This document shows positions 8,427 to 15,682 of a stretch of DNA of 64,000 nucleotides, piece after piece. The first letter of the stretch is position 1. Every line of letters begins with the position of its first letter. Made by a program: the position numbers and the translations under genes. Under the pieces are notes generated by a model that did not search any database, was not told where the DNA came from, and saw only the letters and a list, made by a program, of their open reading frames with translations. Source of the DNA: Clostridiaceae bacterium (GTDB lineage: Bacteria > Bacillota > Clostridia > Lachnospirales > Lachnospiraceae); the NCBI GenBank assembly GCA_902362725.1, contig CABIXM010000004.1:34581-98580 (forward strand), read 5' to 3'.

Positions 8427-8455
8427 TTGCCTTTTGCTCTCAAGTTTGTTACAAT
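8427..8455 (+). promoter_or_regulatory. Promoter of the SH3-domain protein gene
   Basis: TTGCCT, 17-base spacer, TACAAT. The -10 lies inside a long inverted repeat (8441-8484), a likely operator. Confidence 0.6.
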
Positions 8456-8484
8456 CGATTTGTTACGAAATTGTTACAAACTTG
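8441..8484. repeat. 15-base inverted repeat over the -10 region
   Basis: CAAGTTTGTTACAAT (8441-8455) and ATTGTTACAAACTTG (8470-8484) are complementary at 14 of 15 positions. The heptamer TTGTTAC also occurs three times in the same orientation, at 8446, 8460 and 8471. No T run follows, which argues for an operator rather than a terminator. Confidence 0.6.
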
Positions 8485-8503
8485 AAATGGCTTGGAGGCA
8501 ACG

Positions 8504-9544
8504 ATGAAATCAGATAATATAAAAGGATTTTTTGATAAGGAGAACTTCGGCGCATGGGTGACCGGACACAAGCGTCAGGTAGCAGTGGGCTGTATCGCCG
8601 CCTGCCTGGTGATTGCGGCGGGAGGCAGTGTCATCGGCAGCAGCAGGAATAAGAGCACGGAAGGCCAGGAGGGGGCTGTTGTGACCACCAGCGCAGCTGA
8701 GGACGCGGCGGCTGCAGAGAAGCAGGCAGTCGAGGAGGCCAATCCGCTGGAGCAGGACGCTTACCCGGAGGTCAATGAACTGGTGCAGAAGTACTATGAG
8801 GATATGTCCACCGGAGACGTGGAAGGTCTGGCATCTGTAGAGGATCAGATCAGCGAGGAGGAGCAGAACCGAATCCTGCGTTCCAGGGATCTGGTGGAGG
8901 GCTATCAGAATATCTCCTGCTATACCAAAAAGGGCCTGGAGGAGAATTCCTACCTGGTATTCGTGTACTATGAATTGAAGTTTGCACAGATTGATACCCC
9001 GGCGCCGGGACTTTCTCCGCTGTACGTCTACACCAATGACGAGGGCAATCTGGTCATTTTCAACGGCGAGGCAAGCGATGAGCTGAACGCTTACGTGCAG
9101 AAGGTGGCCCAGGATGACGACGTGATGGCACTCCGCGAGGAGGTCAAGACCAAGTACGAGGAGGCCAAGGCCACAGACGAAAACCTGGCGAAGCAGGAGG
9201 AACGTTACCTGAAGATCGCCCAGGAGTCCGTTGCAAATGAGGAGACTGCGGAAGAGGAGACAAGCGCCGAGGAAACGACAGAGGAGACCCCGGAGGAGAG
9301 TACAGAGGAAACGGCGCAGGAGGAGGCTCCGGCAGAGAGTACTGGCAGCGCGACGGCCCAGAACCGTGAGACCCGCTTCAAGGAGAGCGTGCGTCTTCGC
9401 GCGGAGGCCAGCACAGACGCGGAGTATCTGGGAACCGCATATCAGGGCGAGCATGTCACCCAGATCGAGAGCTACGACAACGGTTGGAGCAAGATCAGCT
9501 ACAGCGGCAAGGAGTGCTACTGCAAGACTGAGTTCCTGGAGTAA
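8504..9544 (+). CDS. Membrane-anchored SH3 domain-containing protein
   Basis: A 346-residue protein with a short cytoplasmic N-terminus and one transmembrane helix at about residues 26-45. An extracytoplasmic helical domain spans about 80-235. A low-complexity linker rich in Glu and Thr (about 245-285) leads to a C-terminal bacterial SH3 domain from about 295 to the end (VRLRAEASTDAEYLG, YDNGWSKI). Such SH3b domains commonly bind cell-wall peptides, so a role at the envelope is inferred. TTGGAGG supports the start at 8504 over the in-frame ATG at 8492. The specific function is unknown. Confidence 0.75.
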   Translation: MKSDNIKGFFDKENFGAWVTGHKRQVAVGCIAACLVIAAGGSVIGSSRNKSTEGQEGAVVTTSAAEDAAAAEKQAVEEANPLEQDAYPEVNELVQKYYEDMSTGDVEGLASVEDQISEEEQNRILRSRDLVEGYQNISCYTKKGLEENSYLVFVYYELKFAQIDTPAPGLSPLYVYTNDEGNLVIFNGEASDELNAYVQKVAQDDDVMALREEVKTKYEEAKATDENLAKQEERYLKIAQESVANEETAEEETSAEETTEETPEESTEETAQEEAPAESTGSATAQNRETRFKESVRLRAEASTDAEYLGTAYQGEHVTQIESYDNGWSKISYSGKECYCKTEFLE

Positions 9545-9574
9545 GCAGAACCGAAGCAAAAGTGAATAAATTTT

Positions 9575-9639
9575 AAAAATCTCCATATTCTATGAGCGAA
9601 AGCCCGGGTGGCAGACGCTCATGGAAAGGAGATTTTTTT
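9575..9639 (+). promoter_or_regulatory. Terminator-like hairpin that contains the next gene's ribosome binding site
   Basis: AAAAATCTCC (9575-9584) pairs with GGAGATTTTT (9628-9637), ten perfect pairs. Inside it, ATGAGCG (9592-9598) pairs with CGCTCAT (9616-9622). The T run continues to 9639 and the start codon is at 9640. It can end the SH3 gene transcript. If read through, it buries the GGAGA ribosome binding site of the following gene. Confidence 0.6.
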
Positions 9640-10095
9640 ATGCTTACGAACGCAGATTTGGCGGTGCTGAATGAGGCCTACCGCAGCAGTCGCAAAGGGG
9701 TGGAGACCATCAACACGGTCATCAGCAAGGTATACGACGATGATCTGGCCCTGGATCTGAACCGGCAGGCCGTGCATTTTCTGGCCTTTGAGAATAAGGC
9801 GGCGGAGGAGATACGAAAAGCCAGCGAACGGCCGGAGGCTGCCTCCGCAGTGGGAAAGGCGGCTGCCTGGACGGCTCTGCAGGCTGCTACCCTTATGAAC
9901 ACCAGCACCGGACATGTGGCCGAGCTGATGATCGAGGGCAACGCAAAGGGTATCACGGATCTGATGAAGGCGGTCAAGAAAAATCAGGAAGCGAAGCGGG
10001 AATACTGCGAGCTGGCGGAAGAGCTGATGGATTTCGAGGAGAAGAACATCGAATGTCTGAAAAATTATCTGGATGAATCGGGCAAGAAGGTGTAA
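9640..10095 (+). CDS. Small all-helical protein, possibly ferritin-like (DUF2383-like)
   Basis: A 151-residue soluble protein predicted by eye to be four long helices, with no cysteines apart from two near the C-terminus. The spacing of acidic residues is reminiscent of DUF2383-type ferritin-like bundles, but I do not see a clear metal-binding ExxH pair, so this remains a suggestion. AAGGAGA is eight bases before the ATG at 9640; the in-frame ATG at 9592 is inside the hairpin. Expression is probably controlled by the hairpin that holds its ribosome binding site. Function unknown. Confidence 0.6.
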   Translation: MLTNADLAVLNEAYRSSRKGVETINTVISKVYDDDLALDLNRQAVHFLAFENKAAEEIRKASERPEAASAVGKAAAWTALQAATLMNTSTGHVAELMIEGNAKGITDLMKAVKKNQEAKREYCELAEELMDFEEKNIECLKNYLDESGKKV

Positions 10096-10162
10096 AAACC
10101 TTAAAAATTTAAGTGATAAATTCCAGAAGTGAAAAATTTTTTGGATTTTTTGTAAAAAACCC

Positions 10163-10191
10163 TTGCAAATGGAGAAAGACCATGGCATAAT
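10163..10191 (+). promoter_or_regulatory. Promoter of gdhA
   Basis: TTGCAA, 17-base spacer, CATAAT. Transcription would begin near 10198, immediately ahead of an attenuator-like leader. Confidence 0.75.
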
Positions 10192-10197
10192 AAACCA

Positions 10198-10263
10198 CGA
10201 CAAAGGCGTCAAAAGGAAGCGTGAGAACAGGATTCGCGTTTCTATTTTGAAACGCCTTTTTTT
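10198..10263 (+). promoter_or_regulatory. Attenuator-like leader of gdhA
   Basis: A compact terminator GCGTTTC/GAAACGC (10236-10242 and 10249-10255) is followed by a T run. The element AAAGGCGT at 10202-10209 can instead pair with ACGCCTTT at 10252-10259, taking the terminator's 3' arm and U tract. The two structures are mutually exclusive, the classic attenuator layout. I recognise no known riboswitch class. Confidence 0.55.
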
Positions 10264-10277
10264 GTACCAGAAAATAA

Positions 10278-11642
<1,365 letters not shown>

Positions 11643-11674
11643 TTACTGCTCACAGGCACTGTCCCGCGAGGTGT

Positions 11675-11739
11675 TTTGGCATGGATATGCCAAAGTCCCG
11701 AGTTGTGTAAGCGCGAATTTACGCAGAATGCGTAAATTC
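11675..11739. repeat. Two intergenic palindromes downstream of gdhA
   Basis: TTTGGCAT (11675-11682) pairs with ATGCCAAA (11687-11694) across four bases. GAATTTACGCA (11715-11725) pairs with TGCGTAAATTC (11729-11739) across three bases. They belong to the 380-base gene-free stretch 11643-12023, which is packed with such hairpins. I see no credible ORF there. Confidence 0.65.
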
Positions 11740-11756
11740 TGTGCATCGCGAAGCGT

Positions 11757-11782
11757 GTTACTGGAACGCAGTGAACAGTAAC
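11757..11782. repeat. Dispersed palindromic repeat, copy 1
   Basis: GTTACTG and CAGTAAC arms flank a 12-base core containing AACGCAGTG. A close copy lies at 61169-61195 and a looser relative at 15627-15653. Confidence 0.55.
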
Positions 11783-11818
11783 ATTTGCTAATCCCGTAAG
11801 ACCTGGCTTGATTCTTCC

Positions 11819-11847
11819 TTGCTTCTGACGGAAATATCCAGTATAAT
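11819..11847 (+). promoter_or_regulatory. Possible promoter for the pseudouridine synthase-ligA operon
   Basis: TTGCTT, 17-base spacer, perfect TATAAT. A terminator-like hairpin begins immediately after it, so either the leader is attenuated or this match is fortuitous. Confidence 0.45.
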
Positions 11848-11848
11848 A

Positions 11849-11897
11849 GGCAGTGGTGAATGGATTTTAAAAATCCATTTGCCGCTGCTATTTTTTC
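11849..11897 (+). terminator. Terminator-like hairpin between gdhA and the pseudouridine synthase gene
   Basis: GCAGTGG (11850-11856) pairs with CCGCTGC (11882-11888), and an inner AATGGATTTT/AAAATCCATT stem adds length. TATTTTTT follows. It may be the gdhA terminator or a leader attenuator. Confidence 0.55.
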
Positions 11898-11914
11898 GCG
11901 GGCAACGAGCAAAA

Positions 11915-11979
11915 GTCCGTGCTTGCACGGGACCTTGGTGACTGCTGCGAAAACTTGGGAAATGTGAAGAGCACATTTC
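11915..11979. repeat. Further intergenic palindromes before the pseudouridine synthase gene
   Basis: GTCCGTGC and GCACGGGAC (about 11915-11933) form one hairpin. GAAATGTG (11959-11966) pairs with CACATTTC (11972-11979), extended by outer AAACT/AGTTT. The GCTTGCAYGGG core of the first recurs near 34277 in the tyrS leader. Confidence 0.5.
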
Positions 11980-12023
11980 TCCTAGTTTATTTGCCTGTAA
12001 AATGAGGCAGGCGGGAGGAGATT

Positions 12024-12764
12024 ATGGAAGAAATTCGTTTGAATAAATATCTGAGCGAAGCCGGCGTATGCTCGAGGCGCGAAGCGGACAGACTCATAGA
12101 GGCAGGCAAAGTGCTGATAGACGGCGAACCAGCCCGGATGGGACAGCGCGTGCAGCCCGGACAGAAAGTCCAGGTGGGCGATACGATTCTCGGCGGAGAG
12201 AAAGAGGAGCAGATTCTGTTGGCAGTCTACAAGCCGCCTGGCGTCATCTGCACCACTGACCGGCGGGAGAAGAGCAACATCGTGGATTATGTGGGCTATC
12301 CCAGCCGTATTTATCCCATCGGAAGACTGGACAAGGATTCGGAAGGGCTGATCCTCATGACCAACGACGGCAGCCTGGTGAACCGGATGATGCGCTCCAC
12401 GAACCATCATGAGAAGGAATACCTGGTGCGGGTCAATAAGCTCGTGACCGACGCCTTTTTGCAGAAGATGGCCTCCGGTGTACGGATTCGGAAGGTGGAA
12501 AAGGGAGAGGTCCTGCTGGACGCTGTGACCCGCCCTTGCGAAGTGGAAAAACTTGGAAAATGCAGCTTCCGCATCGTGCTGACGCAGGGGTTGAACCGGC
12601 AGATCCGCCGTATGTGCGAGACCCTCGGCTACCATGTGGAGCATCTGAAACGCATCCGCGTCCTGAACATCGAGCTGAAGGGCATGAAGCCCGGCACCTG
12701 GCGGAAAATCAACGACCGGGAGATGGCGGAGCTTCAGGAACTTCTGAAGGACTCTAAAAATTAG
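12024..12764 (+). CDS. rRNA pseudouridine synthase, RsuA/RluB/RluF type
   Basis: A 246-residue enzyme with an N-terminal S4 RNA-binding domain (about residues 4-60, RLNKYLSEAGVCSRREADRLI). The TruA/RsuA-like catalytic domain carries the motif GRLDKDSEG, with the catalytic aspartate at 103. It isomerises a uridine in ribosomal RNA to pseudouridine. The overall look is closest to RluF, but the target base cannot be deduced. GGGAGGAG precedes the ATG. It is followed 11 bases later by ligA, probably in one operon. Confidence 0.9.
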   Translation: MEEIRLNKYLSEAGVCSRREADRLIEAGKVLIDGEPARMGQRVQPGQKVQVGDTILGGEKEEQILLAVYKPPGVICTTDRREKSNIVDYVGYPSRIYPIGRLDKDSEGLILMTNDGSLVNRMMRSTNHHEKEYLVRVNKLVTDAFLQKMASGVRIRKVEKGEVLLDAVTRPCEVEKLGKCSFRIVLTQGLNRQIRRMCETLGYHVEHLKRIRVLNIELKGMKPGTWRKINDREMAELQELLKDSKN

Positions 12765-12775
12765 GAAGACAGAGC

Positions 12776-14731
12776 ATGAATAAGATAGAAGAAAAAAAGA
12801 AGCGTCAGAAAGAGCTGACGGAAAAGTTAAACGCAGCCAGCCGTGCTTATTATCAGGAAGCCCGGGAAATCATGAGTAACTATGAGTACGACGCGTTGTA
12901 TGACGAGTTGGCGGCCCTGGAACAGGAGACCGGCACCACCATGGCCGGAAGCCCCACCGCCCATGTGGGCTACGAGGTCTTAAGCGAGCTTCCCAAGGAG
13001 CGCCACGAGAGCCCCATGTTGTCCCTGGACAAGACCAAGGATCGGGATGTTCTGGCGGCCTGGATTGGCGAACACCGCACGCTGCTTTCCTGGAAGCTGG
13101 ACGGGCTGACCATCGTGTTGACCTACCGGAACGGCGGGCTCTTCAAAGCAGTTACCCGAGGTAACGGCGAAGTGGGCGAGGTCATCACCAACAACGCGAA
13201 GGTCTTCAAAAATGTGCCCCTTCGAATTCCGTTCCAGGGAGAACTGGTGCTTCGCGGCGAGGCGGTCATCGGCTATAAAGAGTTTGAGCGGATCAACGAA
13301 GAGATCCCTGAGGCGGACGCCAAGTATAAGAACCCCCGAAACCTGTGCAGCGGTTCGGTACGGCAGCTAAATAATGAAATTACGGCAAAACGGAACGTCC
13401 ATTTCTTTGCCTTTGCGCTGGTGCGGGCCGAGGGTGTGGACTTTGAGAATTCCCGGGAGAAGCAGTTCCTGTGGCTTCGTGATCAGGGCTTCGATGTGGT
13501 GGAATATAAGGTGGTCACCGGCGTTACCCTGCCGGAGAACATGGATTGGTTTGCGGAGCACATCGAGACCAGTGAATATCCTTCCGACGGTCTGGTGGCC
13601 CTGTACGACGACATTGCCTATGGCGAGTCTCTGGGCAGAACCGCCAAGTTTCCCCGCAATTCTATGGCTTTTAAATGGGCGGATGAAATCCGGGAGACCA
13701 CATTAAAGGAAATCGAGTGGAGCCCGTCCAGAACAGGACTTATCAACCCGGTGGCCATCTTCGATCCGGTGGAGCTGGAGGGAACCACCGTGAGCCGCGC
13801 CAGCGTCCACAACATCAGCATCATGCGGGGCCTGGAGCTGGGCGTGGGCGATATCATTGAAGTATACAAAGCGAATATGATCATTCCGCAGATCGCGGAA
13901 AATAAGACAAGGAGCGGCGTCCGGGATATCCCTGCGGTCTGTCCGGTCTGTGGTGGAGCCACGGAGATCCGGAAGGTTGGCGACGTGGAATCCCTTTACT
14001 GCACGAACCCGGAGTGCCAGGCTAAGAAGATAAAGTCCTTCACCCTGTTTGTGAGCCGGGACGCCCTGAATATCGAGGGACTGTCCGAGGCCAGCCTGGA
14101 AAAATTCATCGGCCGAGGCTTCATTCACGAATTCGCGGACATCTTTAAGTTGAGCGCCCACAAGGCGGAGATTGTGGAAATGGAGGGCTTCGGGGAGAAG
14201 TCTTATGAGAATCTGATCGCCAGCATCGAGCGGGCCAGAACAACCACCCTTGCGAAGGTCATTTACAGCCTGGGAATCCCGAATGTGGGCTTATCCGGCG
14301 CGAAGCTGATCTGCCGCAGGTTTGGGGATGAGGTGGACGAAGTGCTGGGAGCCGACGAGGAAGCCCTGGCGGCCATCGACGGCATCGGCGCAGTCATTGC
14401 CGGTAACTTTGTGAAGTATTTTCAGGATGCCGGGAAACGGGAGCGCTTCGGCCGCCTGCTTTCCGAGCTGACCCTTGTGAAAGAGGAGACGTCGGGTGAC
14501 CAGGATCTGAAGGGCAGGGTCTTCGTGGTGACCGGAAGCCTGAATTATTTCGCCAATCGGAATGAGCTGAAGGAACAGATCGAGAAGCGTGGCGGCAAGG
14601 TGACCGGAAGTGTCACCGGCAAGACAGATTATCTGATCAATAACGACACGGCTTCTTCATCGTCAAAGAATAAGAAGGCCAAAGAGCTTGGCATCCCGAT
14701 TATTTCCGAGGAGGATTTTCTGAAGCTATGA
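12776..14731 (+). CDS. ligA: NAD-dependent DNA ligase LigA
   Basis: A 651-residue ligase with all LigA parts. The adenylation domain has its nucleophilic lysine at 107 in SWKLDG. An OB fold follows, then a zinc finger with CPVC at 389-392 and a second Cys pair about 20 residues on. Helix-hairpin-helix repeats lead to a C-terminal BRCT domain (about 575-651). It seals nicks during replication and repair using NAD. It lies between the pseudouridine synthase gene and a phosphatase gene, overlapping the latter by four bases. The sequence around the active-site lysine is slightly divergent from the usual ExKxDG, but the set of domains is complete. Confidence 0.95.
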   Translation: MNKIEEKKKRQKELTEKLNAASRAYYQEAREIMSNYEYDALYDELAALEQETGTTMAGSPTAHVGYEVLSELPKERHESPMLSLDKTKDRDVLAAWIGEHRTLLSWKLDGLTIVLTYRNGGLFKAVTRGNGEVGEVITNNAKVFKNVPLRIPFQGELVLRGEAVIGYKEFERINEEIPEADAKYKNPRNLCSGSVRQLNNEITAKRNVHFFAFALVRAEGVDFENSREKQFLWLRDQGFDVVEYKVVTGVTLPENMDWFAEHIETSEYPSDGLVALYDDIAYGESLGRTAKFPRNSMAFKWADEIRETTLKEIEWSPSRTGLINPVAIFDPVELEGTTVSRASVHNISIMRGLELGVGDIIEVYKANMIIPQIAENKTRSGVRDIPAVCPVCGGATEIRKVGDVESLYCTNPECQAKKIKSFTLFVSRDALNIEGLSEASLEKFIGRGFIHEFADIFKLSAHKAEIVEMEGFGEKSYENLIASIERARTTTLAKVIYSLGIPNVGLSGAKLICRRFGDEVDEVLGADEEALAAIDGIGAVIAGNFVKYFQDAGKRERFGRLLSELTLVKEETSGDQDLKGRVFVVTGSLNYFANRNELKEQIEKRGGKVTGSVTGKTDYLINNDTASSSSKNKKAKELGIPIISEEDFLKL

Positions 14732-15522
14732 GTGAGAAAAAGATTGTATTTTTTGACATAGACGGAACGATTTACGAGTTCGGGAAAGGGACGCCGGAGA
14801 GTACCCGGGAAGCCATGCAAAAGCTTCGGGAAAATGGCCATATCGTCATTATCTGCACCGGCAGGCCCGTCTCGTCCCTGTTCCCGGAGGTGCTTTCCCT
14901 GCCCCACGACGGTATCATCAGCGGCGCGGGTACCCGGGTAGAGTTTGGCGACAAGGTGCTGCGCAATGAGCTGCTCCCGAATGAACTTCTGATGCAGACC
15001 GTGCCAAGGCTGGAGAAGAACGGTTGCTGGGTGGTGCTGGAAGGACCGGAGTACTTAAGCTGCCGTCTGGAGGATGCACAGGGACGGGAGTTTTTCCGGA
15101 TTGTGAAGCGCCTGCAGGAGGAATATCCGGAGCGACTGAAGGAAATAGATCCGATGAATGACCGAGCCTGTAAGATTACCGTGCGGATATCCGATATGGA
15201 GGCTTTTGAAAAGCTGGTGCCGGAGCTGTCCCGGGCTTTTGAACTGGCCCGCTATGAAGCGCAGCCCTATACGGAAATGATGCCGAAGGGCATCTCCAAG
15301 GCCGACGGCATCCGCATTCTTCTGGAGGAGCTGGAGATTCCGCTTAAGAACACCTACGCCTTCGGCGACGGCCCCAACGATGTGGAGATGCTGGAATACG
15401 TGGAGTACGGCACAGCCATGGGCAACGCAGAAAAACAGGTACTGGAAATGGCCCCCTACCGGACAGAAGGTATGTGGGAGGATGGTATTTATCATGCACT
15501 GCGAAGATACGGCCTGATCTAA
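14728..15522 (+). CDS. Cof-type HAD-IIB family hydrolase
   Basis: A 264-residue HAD phosphatase with motif I FFDIDGTIY (D10, D12), motif II ICTGRP, a type IIB cap domain in the middle, and the C-terminal FGDGPNDVEML motif for Mg binding. Such enzymes dephosphorylate sugar phosphates, FMN/PLP or similar small molecules, and the substrate cannot be read from sequence. It overlaps the ligA stop (ATGA), indicating translational coupling. The gene is followed by a 160-base structured intergenic stretch. Confidence 0.88.
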   Translation: MSEKKIVFFDIDGTIYEFGKGTPESTREAMQKLRENGHIVIICTGRPVSSLFPEVLSLPHDGIISGAGTRVEFGDKVLRNELLPNELLMQTVPRLEKNGCWVVLEGPEYLSCRLEDAQGREFFRIVKRLQEEYPERLKEIDPMNDRACKITVRISDMEAFEKLVPELSRAFELARYEAQPYTEMMPKGISKADGIRILLEELEIPLKNTYAFGDGPNDVEMLEYVEYGTAMGNAEKQVLEMAPYRTEGMWEDGIYHALRRYGLI

Positions 15523-15582
15523 AAAAAGTTCAGTACAGCCCGAAGCACTTGCTGCTGAGGGCGTAAGAAAGTGATTCAGGAG

Positions 15583-15624
15583 TGCAAAATCCCATCGGCG
15601 AAGCCGATTCTCATGGATTTTGCA
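15583..15624. repeat. Long nested palindrome upstream of glgB
   Basis: TGCAAAATCC (15583-15592) pairs with GGATTTTGCA (15615-15624). Nested within, ATCGGC (15594-15599) pairs with GCCGAT (15603-15608) across GAA. There is no T run. Confidence 0.65.
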
Positions 15625-15626
15625 TT

Positions 15627-15653
15627 GTAACTGGTCAGGTACTGAACAGTTAC
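15627..15653. repeat. Dispersed palindromic repeat, divergent copy
   Basis: GTAACTG and CAGTTAC arms flank a 13-base loop ending TGAA. It resembles the copies at 11757 and 61169 in arm sequence and size but not in core. Confidence 0.4.
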
Positions 15654-15682
15654 AGGTTTTATCGCATAAGGAGGAGAAGGTT

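Noticed and set aside
8441..8484. Intrinsic terminator interpretation of the inverted repeat
   Set aside because: No T run follows either arm and it overlaps a good promoter, so an operator is more likely.
9231..9569. 112-codon arginine-rich frame within the SH3-protein gene
   Set aside because: A frame-shifted reading of the Glu/Thr-rich linker codons; it has no start signal.
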